Of a stretch of DNA of 64,000 bases, positions 48,098 through 58,032 are shown in pieces. The position numbers and the translations under genes are program-made. This DNA is from Paenibacillus sp. FJAT-29882 (GTDB taxonomy: Bacteria; Bacillota; Bacilli; Bacillales; DSM-1321): assembly GCF_001510645.1 (NCBI RefSeq), contig NZ_LMVB01000001.1, positions 1,932,981-1,996,980 on the forward strand. The letters run 5' to 3'. Within the stretch, counting starts at the first letter, position 1. Each line of letters starts with the position of its first letter. Under the pieces are notes generated by a model, which saw nothing but the letters and a program-made list of their open reading frames with translations, had not been told where the DNA came from and did not search any database.

Positions 48098-50392
48098 TTA
48101 TACATTCAGTGTTTGTTTTACTTCAAGCTTTTCACGATAAAGTTTTGTTGCTTCTACCATTAATTTTAATGCCACGACTGTTTCTTCAATACCACGCGTT
48201 TTTAAACCACAGTCAGGGTTAACCCAGAATAAACGGTAATCTAAGACTTGCAGGGCACGTTCTATATTTTGTGATAACTCTTCCAATGTTGGTACACGCG
48301 GGCTATGAATATCATACACGCCAAGACCAATCCCCTTATGATACAAATGTTCTTCAAATGAACGAATTAATTCACCATGACTTCTTGACGTTTCAATCGA
48401 GATAACATCTGCATCAAGTGCATCAATGGCTTCAATAATATCTTCAAAGTTCGCATAACACATATGAGTATGAATTTGTGTTTCTTCCTTCACAGACGAT
48501 GTTGATAATTTAAAAGCATCAACCGCTACTTTTAAATAGGCTTCAGTTTTTTCTGTTTTCAACGGCAATCCTTCTCTTAAGGCTGGTTCATCGACCTGAA
48601 TCATACCGATACCGTTTGCTTCTAAAGCTTCGACTTCCTGTCGGATTGCCAATGCCAATTGACTTAAGACATCTTTACGACTTATGTCATCACGCACAAA
48701 TGACCAATTTAAAATGGTCACAGGGCCTGTTAACATGCCTTTTACAGGTTTTGTGGTCAAGTTTTGCGCATAAACCGTTTCTTTTACTGTCATTGGTTTT
48801 GTTAAGACGACATCACCAAAAATAACTGGTGGTCTTACACAACGTGAACCATATGATTGCACCCAGCCATACGTTGTAATCGCAATACCTGCTAATTTTT
48901 CACCAAAGAACTCAACCATGTCTGTCCGTTCAAATTCACCATGAACGAGTACATCTAAACCAAGTTCTTCTTGAATATCAATCCACTTTTTAATTTCTTC
49001 TTTAATGTATTGCTCATACTGTTCGTTTGATAGTTCTCCTTTTCGCCATTTCAAACGTTGCTTTCGTACCACTTTCGTTTGCGGGAAACTACCGATTGTT
49101 GTCGTTGGAAGTAATGGTAAATCCCATCGTTTATCATGCAATGCTTTTCGTTCGCTTGCATCTACGCGAGTTATTGAATAATGAGATAAATTTACTAATG
49201 TATCTTGCACTTCTCTCACGTTTCGGAACGATGAATGATTTAATAATCTAACTGCTTGGTCACATTTGTCAAGCTCTTCAACAGTTAGTTCATGTTTTGC
49301 AAATTTCGTTAACAAGACCACTTCATCCAGTTTTTCATCTGCAAAAGATAGTGCATTTTTAACAATGGCCTCTAAGCTTTGTTCACTTTTCACTGTCACA
49401 GGAACATGAAGTAAGCTACAAGATGGTTGAATTATGAGTCGATTATCGTCAACTATACTTGTTAATGTTCCGATGAGTTTTGCTTTCTCTTGTAAATTGG
49501 CTTTCCAGACATTTCGGCCGTCAATGACTCCTGCTGCCAAAACCTTATCTTTCGGGAAACCAATTGCTTGTAATTGAGCAATATTCATGTTCTCGTCGTG
49601 AACAAAATCGAGTCCAATTCCTGCAACTGGTAATTGAACGATGGCTTGATAATGTTCGATACTTTCATAATACGTTTGTAGAATGATTTTTACGTTTGGG
49701 ACGGACTTTTTAAAAGCTGTGTACACTTCATTAACATCACGTAAAATTTCACGATCAATCTGCTTTACTAAAAGTGGTTCATCAATTTGTATCCACTCAG
49801 CACCCGCTTCTTCTAATTGTTGCAATACTTCGACGTAAAGTGGAATAAGCGCTTGTAACAATTCCTTGCGTTTTTGATCATCGTATCCTTTTGACAATGC
49901 CAAAAAAGTGATCGGCCCGAGGATGACAGGCTTCCCATTTATCCCTAATTTTTCTTTTGCTTCTTTATATAATTTTAATGGCCAGTTTTCTACTAAAACC
50001 GGTTGTGCATCTTCTAACTCGGGCACGATATAGTGATAGTTTGTATTGAACCATTTTGTCATTTCTGATGCTACTTTACCTTTACTGCCTCTGGCAATTT
50101 CAAAATAGGTTTGAAGTGAAAGTTGCTTTCCTTCTGTTTTAAATCGTGTTGGGATGAGCCCAAACATAACAGCTGTATCTAATACATGATCATAATAACT
50201 GAAATCACCGACAGGAATGAGATCAATGCCTTTTTCCTGTTGTTTTCGTAAATGTGATAGGCGAATTTCTTCCATCTTGCTTGTAAATTGCGACTCGGTC
50301 AGCTCTCCTGCCCAAAACAATTCTAAACATTTTTTCCATTCGCGATTTTCACCAATTCTCGGATAGCCTACGTTTGAACTTTTAATTCCCAT
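48098..50392 (-). CDS. metE: Cobalamin-independent methionine synthase
   Basis: 764 residues. Transfers the methyl group of 5-methyl-tetrahydropteroyl-triglutamate to homocysteine. The N-terminal half carries the folate-binding fold (SSNVGYPRIGENREWKK), and the catalytic C-terminal half has the zinc ligands in IHTHMCYANF, SIETSRSHGE and NPDCGLKTR. AATGGGGGCA precedes the ATG. Transcription starts behind a B12 riboswitch, so the gene is expected to be off when B12 is available and MetH can work. Confidence 0.96.
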   Translation of the reverse strand: MGIKSSNVGYPRIGENREWKKCLELFWAGELTESQFTSKMEEIRLSHLRKQQEKGIDLIPVGDFSYYDHVLDTAVMFGLIPTRFKTEGKQLSLQTYFEIARGSKGKVASEMTKWFNTNYHYIVPELEDAQPVLVENWPLKLYKEAKEKLGINGKPVILGPITFLALSKGYDDQKRKELLQALIPLYVEVLQQLEEAGAEWIQIDEPLLVKQIDREILRDVNEVYTAFKKSVPNVKIILQTYYESIEHYQAIVQLPVAGIGLDFVHDENMNIAQLQAIGFPKDKVLAAGVIDGRNVWKANLQEKAKLIGTLTSIVDDNRLIIQPSCSLLHVPVTVKSEQSLEAIVKNALSFADEKLDEVVLLTKFAKHELTVEELDKCDQAVRLLNHSSFRNVREVQDTLVNLSHYSITRVDASERKALHDKRWDLPLLPTTTIGSFPQTKVVRKQRLKWRKGELSNEQYEQYIKEEIKKWIDIQEELGLDVLVHGEFERTDMVEFFGEKLAGIAITTYGWVQSYGSRCVRPPVIFGDVVLTKPMTVKETVYAQNLTTKPVKGMLTGPVTILNWSFVRDDISRKDVLSQLALAIRQEVEALEANGIGMIQVDEPALREGLPLKTEKTEAYLKVAVDAFKLSTSSVKEETQIHTHMCYANFEDIIEAIDALDADVISIETSRSHGELIRSFEEHLYHKGIGLGVYDIHSPRVPTLEELSQNIERALQVLDYRLFWVNPDCGLKTRGIEETVVALKLMVEATKLYREKLEVKQTLNV

Positions 50393-50427
50393 TATTGTGC
50401 CCCCATTTCAATTTTAATTGCCTCAAT

Positions 50428-50745
50428 AAAAAAGTCTCTCTTTGCAATAAAGAGAGACTAATGACAGACATAGTTAACTAGAGTTGAGACTAGCAATCAG
50501 TTTCAACATATGGCTATCACTCCTCCCTATTTTCGCGTAGGTAATAAGCGCATCCAATAGGCAGGTCTCCTGACTTAGGTTCATCGTTTTCTATCCCTTC
50601 CCATTTCATGATGAAACAGTGGTTAACGATAAAGAACTCCCCATAACAGTGGCGCGACCGTGTCGGATTTACACCGAACTTCCCTTTTAAGTTAAAAACA
50701 TGTTGCTTGTTGCTTTTAACACCTATAGTTTGAATATTATTCATT
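50428..50745 (-). promoter_or_regulatory. Cobalamin riboswitch controlling metE
   Basis: Minus strand: AGGTGTTAAAAG near 50722, GGGAAGTTCGGTGTAAATCC, CGCGCCACTGT, and the B12 box AAGTCAGGAGACCTGCC (about 50560). Behind it lies a terminator AGTCTCTCTTT-attgc-AAAGAGAGACTTTTTT (50428-50459) preceded by a competing GTTGAAAC...GTCTCAAC element. The arrangement fits transcription attenuation in response to adenosylcobalamin. An apparent 75-codon frame across it is not a gene. Confidence 0.95.
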
Positions 50746-50923
50746 TTTCGAATTCTTGCAATAAAAAGTTTATTGGGATTAAGATTATATCATCTTGTCT
50801 GATTTCGCAAGTATCTTTTTATTTGGTCAGATAATTCAGGGATAAACGTTGTAAATAGTTTCGAATATCTTATCATTTTTTTCATCATTTGATCCATATA
50901 CCGGTGATTGGGAGGGTGATTTA

Positions 50924-51725
50924 ATGGCCTATTATATCCAGATTGATAACAATGTAAATATTTTTGTAGAGGATATTGGAAATGGGAAACCAGTCTTATT
51001 TATTCATGGTTGGCCTGTCAATCATATAATGTACGAATATCAGTTAGATGTTCTGCCTGAATACGGGATTCGCTGCATTGCACTTGACTTACGTGGATTT
51101 GGAAAATCAGATCGCCCCTTTAGCTCATACTCGTATAACGAAATGGCTGATGATATCCGCGGGGTTATTGACACGTTAAAATTAACTAATCTTACTAATT
51201 GCCTTTTCAATCGGTGGTGCCATTGCAACCCGTTATATGTCCAGACACGCCGGGCACAATATTAGCCAATTAATTCTTGCAGGCGCTGCAGCCCCATCGT
51301 TTGTCCAAAGGAATAACTTTCCGTATGGAATGCCGGTTTCGGCAGTAAATTCAATTATTAGTCAAGCCTATCAGGATCGACCAAAGATGTTTGCTGAATT
51401 CGGCAAGATGTTTTTTGCAAGTAAAATTAGTCGTGAATTTGACGACTGGTTTTTGACACTTGGTTTTGAAGCATCTGATCAAGGGACAATTAAGGCTGCT
51501 GAATCCTTACGTGATGAAGATTTAAGAAACGACTTAGTTGCAATCAGGATTCCAACAACTATTCTGCATGGTAAAAAAGATCAAGTATGTCCGTATGAAT
51601 TAGCTCAGGTGATGCACAAGAATATCCCTCAGTCTAAACTCATTCCTTTTAAAAATAGCGGACATGGTCTTTTTTATGATGAAAAAGACAAATTTAATCA
51701 AGAACTGCTAAAAGTCTTATTATAA
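50924..51725 (+). pseudogene. Alpha/beta hydrolase, frameshifted near the nucleophile elbow
   Basis: The first 85 residues (FIHGWPVNHIMYEYQLDVLP, ALDLRGFGKSDRPFSSY) are a normal alpha/beta hydrolase start with oxyanion HG. Near 51205 one base is missing; the correct frame resumes as AFSIGGAIATRYMSRHAGHN, the Gly-x-Ser-x-Gly elbow, and continues to TILHGKKDQVCPYELAQVMH (acid residue) and NSGHGLFYDEK (catalytic His). Apart from that base everything expected of a haloperoxidase-like hydrolase is present, so a sequencing error is possible. GGAGGGTGA precedes the ATG. Confidence 0.85.
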
Positions 51726-52397
51726 TTTTCATTTAAATGAGCTCCTTTTGCAGGAACACATCTGTTCTTTCATAAAAAGATAAAAATGTTGGTAAGAAAG
51801 ATTAAACGAATGAAGACAATATATTAATGAATTGGCGGAGTTAAAAACAGATACTGAATTCTTAGAATTGATGAGATTCATGTACTTCAGCTGTTTCCTG
51901 AGACGTGGAAAATCTTAAGCCATATATGTAGAACACTCCCATACCCAAGAATTGGATCCTTGGATACGAGAGATTTCTTTTGAAATATTAAAAAAACCAG
52001 TTCTATAAAGAACTGGTTTTGTCCCTAACAATTAGGTAGCCGCCATTGCCGTAAGCTCAGTAATAAAGTTTTAAACCACCACTCCTCAAAGTGGGTGTTT
52101 GCAAAAACAGTCCTGTATGTCCTCAGTCAATGAAAAAGGCCTGACATTCTTGTTTTGATATAAAACTCCCTATTACAGCTTAAAGGTTAAAACTTAATTA
52201 TCAATACGTACAACGCAGCTTGTATTAGTATAATATCTGAAATGAACAAAGATTGCAAGCCTAAATGATTGAGAAAAATACAATTCATTTTACTTTCTTA
52301 TTCTTAGTATGATCAGGAGTCTTACGCCAAATATCCATCTTGCAAACGCTTGACAAAAGTCTATAATAATAGATATCTACACAAGAGGAGTGAAAAT
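51726..52397. other. Spacer with terminator and a possible transposon remnant
   Basis: A clear terminator AAAACCAGTTCT-tata-AGAACTGGTTTT lies at 51991-52023. At about 52075-52105 CCACCACTC...GTGGGTG could pair inside a less AT-rich stretch resembling the elements at 11118 and 38080. No gene. Confidence 0.4.
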
Positions 52398-52604
52398 ATG
52401 TTTTCCAATATTGGTGTGCCAGGTTTAATTCTCATCCTTATATTAGCACTTATCGTCTTTGGTCCTAGTAAGCTTCCTGAAATTGGACGAGCCGTCGGAA
52501 ATTCACTACGGGAATTTAAAAAAGCGACAAAAGAATTAACAGATGATATTAAAGAGGATGTAAAAGAAGACATAAAAATTGCAAAAGAAGTTTCAAAAAA
52601 ATAA
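52398..52604 (+). CDS. tatA: Twin-arginine translocase subunit TatA
   Basis: 68 residues: one membrane helix ([16 protein letters not shown]), the [14 protein letters not shown] hinge and an amphipathic plus charged helix, the standard TatA layout. Start chosen at ATG 52398 behind AGAGGAGTG; upstream codons to 52350 lack a ribosome site. No tatC follows, so this is a stand-alone TatA-type gene (as B. subtilis tatAC) that must pair with a TatC encoded elsewhere. Confidence 0.93.
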   Translation: MFSNIGVPGLILILILALIVFGPSKLPEIGRAVGNSLREFKKATKELTDDIKEDVKEDIKIAKEVSKK

Positions 52605-52721
52605 ACGTGATTTCCAATAATGGTTAGTTTGTGCACACTACACACAATTAATAGTGTTTATAACCTAAAACGCGAGATCTAATTACGTGTTTTTAGGGTA
52701 ACCTAGTTACCGTTTATTACA

Positions 52722-52838
52722 TTGAAAAAGACGCCTGCAAAGCAGGCGTCTTTGATGCGTTTGCGGCGAGAAACCGTTGGGCCACATCCCTAACGTGCGT
52801 TAAGCATGTTCCTCGTCTTATGCAAATTAGCTCATCGC
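52722..52838 (-). ncRNA. Independently transcribed structured RNA, about 117 nt
   Basis: A promoter (separate entry) is followed by a compact, less AT-rich segment without an open frame and then a perfect terminator (AAAGACGCCTGC-ttt-GCAGGCGTCTTT, 52725-52753). Within it, CTTAAC-GCAC-GTTAGG forms a tetraloop hairpin extended by ACAT/ATGT, enclosed by CGAG/CTCG, with GGCCCAACGG left unpaired. This looks like a conserved small RNA and not a leader, since no gene follows on that strand before tatA's 3' end. I could not assign it to a named family; BsrF- or CsfG-type RNAs are possibilities that I cannot confirm. Confidence 0.65.
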
Positions 52839-52844
52839 TTTATT

Positions 52845-52873
52845 ACTATACCATTTTTTCAATCAGCAGACAA
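52845..52873 (-). promoter_or_regulatory. Sigma-A promoter of the small RNA
   Basis: TTGTCT (52868-52873), 17-base spacer, TATAGT (52845-52850), minus strand; transcription would start near 52838. Confidence 0.75.
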
Positions 52874-52955
52874 GGTTTTTATTTGTAGACTTTTAAATAG
52901 CACACTGGCAGCTATCTATTGAACCAAAAATATACATTAGCATAATTTAAAATTC

Positions 52956-53132
52956 CTATCTAATAATAGGAAATCTCTTTTCTTTTCTAGCTTCCTTTAA
53001 TTTAGCTTCAGATACATTTTTCTCAAATCCCCCCTTAAAGAAATATTTTTTACTTTTACTTTTTTGAGAATAGGAGTAAAGTAAATATTCTAACGGGGTT
53101 AATGTTGAAATAACCGTAAACTCAATCACCAA
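52956..53132 (-). CDS. Possible small protein or C-terminal fragment
   Basis: Minus-strand frame of 58 codons from a TTG at 53132: a hydrophobic start (MVIEFTVISTLTPLEYLLYS) and a lysine-rich tail (KGGFEKNVSEAKLKEARKEK, ending RFPIIR). Codon pattern looks protein-like, but no ribosome site precedes the TTG, so it may be what is left of a longer gene. Confidence 0.35.
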   Translation of the reverse strand: MVIEFTVISTLTPLEYLLYSYSQKSKSKKYFFKGGFEKNVSEAKLKEARKEKRFPIIR

Positions 53133-53149
53133 ATTTTTTCAGATGAGAT

Positions 53150-53178
53150 CTGAATTTCATTGGAAATTCGGTTTTTTT
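53150..53178 (+). terminator. Hairpin with T run, no gene assigned
   Basis: GAATTTC-attg-GAAATTC followed by GGTTTTTTT. No plus-strand gene ends nearby. Confidence 0.5.
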
Positions 53179-53284
53179 ATAACAAAAATATTTATTTGGC
53201 TGTTTACTTCATTTTTTAATTGACTAGAGAATTCTTATATATTCTAACGAGGAAATTTCTGAAATACCTATTCTCAAAATCAAA

Positions 53285-53377
53285 GGTCAGACCTCGCAAT
53301 AACTAAATACAGCACAAGATTAGTGTATGGAACACTGTATACTGATTTAGAGTGCTAGGTCTTTATGGGACACCCTC
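53285..53377. repeat. Third copy of the GTCCCATA-type repeat
   Basis: Minus strand begins GAGGGTGTCCCATAAAGACC and ends GCGAGGTCTGACC; shares its end and the CGAGGTC(A/T)GAC block with the copy at 32220. Lies 36 bases beyond the hemAT stop. Confidence 0.5.
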
Positions 53378-53412
53378 ATTTATCTTTCGGTTCAGATTCC
53401 TTAGTTTTCAAC

Positions 53413-54714
53413 TTATAAATTTGTCGTTAAGCGACTTAATTCATCTGAAGAAACGGCTACTTTATCAAACCCAGAGCTAAGACTTTGGAAGATTTCTGTA
53501 AAATCGGTCATTTCACCAGCTATATTCACATTTTGTTTCATTACTTTTTCCATCGCAGATAGAATTTGATTAAAAAACACCGTCGTTTCTACAGAATGTT
53601 CCTTTGCATTCTTCATATCATCCTTGACTGAGTTTATAAAGGAGCTCATCTCTTCTGTATAAGATTGGATTCCACTAATTAACAATGAAACTTCAGATAC
53701 TGATTTCTTCGTATTTTCAGCAAGCTTCCTTACTTCTCCCGCTACGACAGCAAACCCTTTGCCATTTTCACCAGCTCTTGCTGCTTCGATTGCAGCATTC
53801 AACGCCAATAAATTTGTTTGGTCAGCGATTTGTGTAACCATTGTAACCACTCCATTTATTTTAAGCGAAGTATTAGTTAAGTGCTCCATCTGGTTAGAGA
53901 ATTGATTCATGGCTTCTTGAGAGTTGACCATCAACGTTTCCACATTTTTCAAAAGAGTAACTCCTTCTTTTGACTTTTGAACAGTATCAATTGCAATATT
54001 GGAGCCTACCTCTGTTAAAGATTGAATTTCACTGATTTTATTCTGAATTTCTTGTGTAGCAGCATTCGTTTCTTCACTGACTGCCGCTAATTCATGAGTG
54101 TTTGTTTGTATAGTCGTTTTAATAACTTGTTTTTCCGATTCAATTTGGTTACGGATCTCTTCACTTTCCAATTCATAAGCTTCCAGAACGATTTGTTGTT
54201 CTAAGCTTAATAGTTTTGTGATTACAAGTACGATTTCACGGTACTCTTCAATAGTTTCTGCCATTGGTGTAACCAAATCAATTAATGATTTTTGTAAATC
54301 TTGAAATGCACACATATACCATTTTGGTTGCAACCCAATTCTAACATGCACATGTGCAATGATATTTCTCTGCTTTATGTATTCATCATTAATTTGTCCA
54401 CTAAACATTTCATAGATATGTCGAAACAATGTTTTTTTCAATCGTTCAACTGAACTATTATCTTGAATAATTCTCATCAGCCCCGGCTGTTTTTCTAAAT
54501 TCAGATAAAAATTTCCAACAATCTCTTCTAAATTTTCTTTAACCAATGGCTGAAACGAACGCGCAATACATAAATCTTTTTTCGTTAGTTGAATCATGTC
54601 CATTTGAGTTAAAACATCCTGATAGTTTTCAACATTAATCTCAACGATCTCTTCATATTGTTCGTACAAGTTTCCCTCATGTTTTTTTTTGTTTCTCTTA
54701 ATAAATGGATTCAT
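53413..54714 (-). CDS. hemAT: Globin-coupled aerotaxis transducer HemAT
   Basis: 433 residues. The N-terminal globin (about 25-185) has the proximal His region [15 protein letters not shown], as in HemAT; the C-terminal half is a soluble methyl-accepting chemotaxis domain with the signalling tip [20 protein letters not shown]. No membrane segments. It senses oxygen through heme and acts on CheA. Close in length and motif to B. subtilis HemAT (432). Confidence 0.95.
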   Translation of the reverse strand: MNPFIKRNKKKHEGNLYEQYEEIVEINVENYQDVLTQMDMIQLTKKDLCIARSFQPLVKENLEEIVGNFYLNLEKQPGLMRIIQDNSSVERLKKTLFRHIYEMFSGQINDEYIKQRNIIAHVHVRIGLQPKWYMCAFQDLQKSLIDLVTPMAETIEEYREIVLVITKLLSLEQQIVLEAYELESEEIRNQIESEKQVIKTTIQTNTHELAAVSEETNAATQEIQNKISEIQSLTEVGSNIAIDTVQKSKEGVTLLKNVETLMVNSQEAMNQFSNQMEHLTNTSLKINGVVTMVTQIADQTNLLALNAAIEAARAGENGKGFAVVAGEVRKLAENTKKSVSEVSLLISGIQSYTEEMSSFINSVKDDMKNAKEHSVETTVFFNQILSAMEKVMKQNVNIAGEMTDFTEIFQSLSSGFDKVAVSSDELSRLTTNL

Positions 54715-54946
54715 TAATCTTAGCTCCTCAAAACTGTATTAAATCGTTTAATTATATATCGGTAAAAATTTTAAAACTTTAACAACAATGGTAAATTTAA
54801 CACTCGCTTTCCTGCCAATTGAATGAATACTATTTCTTAATGATTGAACATCCCTGTTCTACAAAAAACTAAAACATGCTCATTGACGGAACAAGCACGC
54901 ATTCTTATACTAAATAAGCATGAAATAAAGAAAATAGGTGAATGCA

Positions 54947-56008
54947 ATGGATTTTTCAATACAATATTTATCCTTTTACGTTATATCTGTCGAGGGAAAA
55001 GGTGATCAGGCGGACAAACGATATAAGCATTTCCAAACATTGGACGAAGAAGAGTATGAAGAAAGTTCACTTAAGGATTTCCTTGATGGGGAATTAATGA
55101 AGATTAGCAAGCGTAAAGTAGATCGGCATCCAAAAGCCGAACAAGTTCCAACTAAAATTGGCTTTTTTATCGTCGAGGAAGGTCATGAGTTAGACTCTAA
55201 TCCGAACTATAATTTATTCAATCGTGTTCGTTTTGCGGACTCAAAGGAACAATTTCATGAAGAAAATGAGCAATTTGTCAGCGCATATTTAGACACAAGT
55301 GCAGTTCGCGGTGGGGTTTTTCTCATTGCAAGTGCAAAATTAACAAAATACTTTGATGAACCATTCGTATTCCTGCTTAAATGCGATTTCGAACCTAAAG
55401 TCGCTTCTATCTCGGACGAAGCAACTTTAATTCGCAACGTAGAAATGGCCATCACAACGAAAAACATGAAATCCATCCAATATCCCTACATGCCAGAAGA
55501 AGGCATGGTTGAACCTGGCGAACTGAAAATTCATCAAGCTTCACATGCTCGTTATTTCGAAGATTTCTTGAAATTCGTTGATTATGGTGAATCCATGCCA
55601 GAAATTTTGAAAGCACAAGTCATGAATATGGTACAGGAGCATGTCCAAGAAACATTCGCTGATAACAGCGAAGAACTGCAACAATTTGAACAGGCGATGG
55701 AAGTTTGGGAAGCGAGTGAAAAACGGGAGATTCAAGAGCGACTCGACACACATCAAGTGATTGAAGCCACAGCACAAATCGTTGAACATACACCTGATGC
55801 AGAAATGCGGATGACAATTGGCAATACTTCTGTGAAAGGCTTGCTTTCTGATTTCGGCGAGAATGTCCATTTAGGGAAAATTAATGGCCGTTATGTTTTG
55901 CTTTTGGATGCGGAATCAATTGTATTTGAAAAAGGCGTGTCACCGATTGAATTTCATAAGCCTGATGATGTGATGGCGATTTTGGAGAGGATTAGGCAGA
56001 AGGAATAG
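54947..56008 (+). CDS. DUF3900 family protein
   Basis: 353 residues, soluble, no signal peptide. The start MDFSIQYLSFYVISVEGKG and the internal PYMPEEGMVEPGELKIHQASH block are what I associate with the Bacillus-specific DUF3900 family, whose function is unknown. Start chosen at ATG 54947 with AGGTG six bases upstream; a GTG three codons earlier overlaps that site. Confidence 0.8.
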   Translation: MDFSIQYLSFYVISVEGKGDQADKRYKHFQTLDEEEYEESSLKDFLDGELMKISKRKVDRHPKAEQVPTKIGFFIVEEGHELDSNPNYNLFNRVRFADSKEQFHEENEQFVSAYLDTSAVRGGVFLIASAKLTKYFDEPFVFLLKCDFEPKVASISDEATLIRNVEMAITTKNMKSIQYPYMPEEGMVEPGELKIHQASHARYFEDFLKFVDYGESMPEILKAQVMNMVQEHVQETFADNSEELQQFEQAMEVWEASEKREIQERLDTHQVIEATAQIVEHTPDAEMRMTIGNTSVKGLLSDFGENVHLGKINGRYVLLLDAESIVFEKGVSPIEFHKPDDVMAILERIRQKE

Positions 56009-56092
56009 AGCTTATTTTTGAACGAGTCACACGAAAATATAGTGATTTGTGACTCCATAGTCACAACATATACCGGTGTATATCCTGATTTA

Positions 56093-56119
56093 TAGCAGTC
56101 TTCGTGACTGCTTTTTTAT
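56093..56119 (+). terminator. Terminator after the DUF3900 gene
   Basis: AGCAGTC-ttcgt-GACTGCT followed by TTTTTT; upstream the pair TTGTGACTC...AGTCACAA adds further dyads. Confidence 0.85.
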
Positions 56120-56139
56120 TTGTGACTCAAGTGTCACAG

Positions 56140-56985
56140 TCACAGACAACTAACTCCTTCTTCGCCTTCAAAAACGTAAACCTCCCCCACCAAACTAAAT
56201 TCATCCTCGGTAATCTCCTCAAAGTGTTTATCCCTGAATTTATTCTCTAACACACCATAGTAGTATCCAAATTTGTCTCTCACATTTTTAACATTGATAG
56301 ACCTAATCATTTGTCTAAGACTTACAAATCCAACCTCAATTTTCAATGCCTTATCATTTTCAAAACAAAATGGATAGGCTGCCATATTAACCTTAGACCA
56401 TAACTTTTCAATTGTTCCAGCGTCTTTAAAATGGATCGATGCTAATTCTTTAAAATCTTGTGGAACATTATCACTAGTGAATTCAGCAGATAGCGTTTCA
56501 GTACGTTTATTGTCTTTTATGTTGTTAGTTTTAAGAAGATCAACAGATTCATTAGGTGCGACAATTTTAGCCTGTTTAGGTACGCCATTTACAGGAGAAT
56601 AAGAAATTTCAGTACCTAATGTAGACTCAGTTTGATTAGCGTACTGGTTAAACATATACACGTTATGTCCTTGTTTACCGTTTGATTTCTTTGTATGGAA
56701 CACCCGTAACAACCCTAATTCATTTGCTTTCTTTAACATCCTTTCAAACGTCCTACGACTGATTTCTCCCATTTCATTACATGCAGCAACTATAGTTTGA
56801 ATTTTAGCATTACAAATACCCGGCACTTTCGCTGAGAATCGCACCAGTCATCTTAAGGAAATAAGCTCTCCTTTAGTAAAAAAAGATTTATGATCTACCA
56901 TATGCTGTTCGAAATGATTGTTAAAACCAGTAGTATTTTTGAATTGTGATAAGTGTGAGTACTGGTTAATATGACCTGATTTCAT
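56140..56985 (-). pseudogene. Rep-like helix-turn-helix protein with internal TGA
   Basis: From ATG 56985 (GGGAGAGGGA upstream) the frame reads MKSGHINQYSHLSQFKNTTG to KGELISLR, then TGA at 56848-56850, and continues in frame as LVRFSAKVPGICNAKIQTIV, SRRTFERMLKKANELGLL (winged-helix part) to 56140. Total would be 281 codons. Proteins of this type occur on Bacillus plasmids and mobile regions; I believe they are replication or regulatory proteins but cannot prove it. Some product could start at GTG 56844, but without a ribosome site. Confidence 0.7.
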
Positions 56986-57222
56986 GATTCCCTCTCCCTA
57001 ATTTATGCATCGGGAAACAAGCACCTTGAAGTATCTTTTTGAAAATAGTATAATCAGGGCGCTGAATATTCCCTATTCAGTTATGGTAAATTGCGTTTTT
57101 AACGAAAATCTAGGCATTGCAGTGCTTGGGCTCTCACTTTATTGCCGTACTGATATAAATCGCATACACAAATACAAGAACAAAAAGCGTGACCAGAAAT
57201 TGATCCCTTTCTAAAAATGCTC

Positions 57223-57462
57223 TCAAGTCATTTCACCTTCCTCATCCTCGATAGCAACTATTTCTTCATTCCCATTTGACCAATTATAAACTTTTGGAGC
57301 AATGACTGTACCGTCATGGAGTTGCAATTTCAATTCAAGAATAGCTACCGCATACTCGCCAAGTTTCCTTAAACCTTCTTGAATAGCTTCAGCATAATTA
57401 TCGCAGCTCACATCAATTGAGATATCGAAAGATAAAGTAGCGCCAATATAGAAATTTTCCAT
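57223..57462 (-). CDS. Hypothetical small acidic protein
   Basis: 79 residues, not recognised. Alternating hydrophobic strands at the start (IGATLSFDISIDVSC), then a helix and an acidic end (AIEDEEGEMT). Ribosome site is weak. Lies in the accessory region near the Rep-like gene. Confidence 0.4.
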   Translation of the reverse strand: MENFYIGATLSFDISIDVSCDNYAEAIQEGLRKLGEYAVAILELKLQLHDGTVIAPKVYNWSNGNEEIVAIEDEEGEMT

Positions 57463-57610
57463 TGTGTTTTTAGCCTCAACATTTACATTTATATTAGATT
57501 TTTTTATTTTAGTTATCCCCTTTATAATTCGAATTTTTCATGTACAGACTCCCACTAAAAACGAGGGTCCTTATGTCTTCCGATGAATCCACTCACTTTA
57601 AACGTGGCGA

Positions 57611-57835
57611 TTAAAACTTCTTAATAACGCTTGTTCCTTCTTTGATCATTCCAAAATTAAAATCGTCAATTCTTCCTGTAAGGCTTTCTTTAGCGATTTG
57701 ATTAACTAATTGTTTGACAGTAACTTCATTAATTGCCTTTTCCATCTCATTAAGCATTTGCCTTTTGTTTGTAATAACCACTTCTTCTGCTAGTGAAACA
57801 AAAGTCGAGACTGTGAAGTAAACATCTTTTACCAA
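57611..57835 (-). CDS. Hypothetical small protein
   Basis: 74 residues from TTG 57835, helical (SLAEEVVITNKRQMLNEMEK) and phage-like in size; not recognised. No good ribosome site, so it could be a fragment. Confidence 0.35.
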   Translation of the reverse strand: MVKDVYFTVSTFVSLAEEVVITNKRQMLNEMEKAINEVTVKQLVNQIAKESLTGRIDDFNFGMIKEGTSVIKKF

Positions 57836-57882
57836 CGTAGGTTTAACCAGTGCGTAATAAATGTGATTGTAATTGAAATAAA

Positions 57883-58017
57883 TTGAATGAAGAAACTGAT
57901 GGTATTAAATTCGATACACTTGACAAGTTATGTGAAGCCTTAGATTGTGAAATTACGGATTTGATTGAAAGAATTAATACAAATAAAAAATCCCTACCGA
58001 GTGAATTGAATCACTGA
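57883..58017 (+). pseudogene. Small XRE/Cro-type regulator, C-terminal fragment
   Basis: Reads TDGIKFDTLDKLCEALDCEI then TDLIERINTNK, the second half of the short HTH_26-type Cro/CI proteins (normally about 70 residues). The first two helices are absent and a stop lies shortly upstream. Ends inside the following terminator. Confidence 0.7.
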
Positions 58018-58032
58018 GTAGGGATTTTTTTA
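57985..58032 (+). terminator. Terminator of the Cro-type fragment
   Basis: AAAAAATCCCTAC / GTAGGGATTTTTTT with a 20-base loop containing the stop codon. Confidence 0.75.

Noticed and set aside
50517..50744. Minus-strand 75-codon open frame upstream of metE
   Set aside because: It lies exactly over the cobalamin riboswitch core and B12 box; no ribosome site and no protein family.
57005..57214. Plus-strand 69-codon frame opposite the Rep-like gene leader
   Set aside because: No ribosome site or family match.
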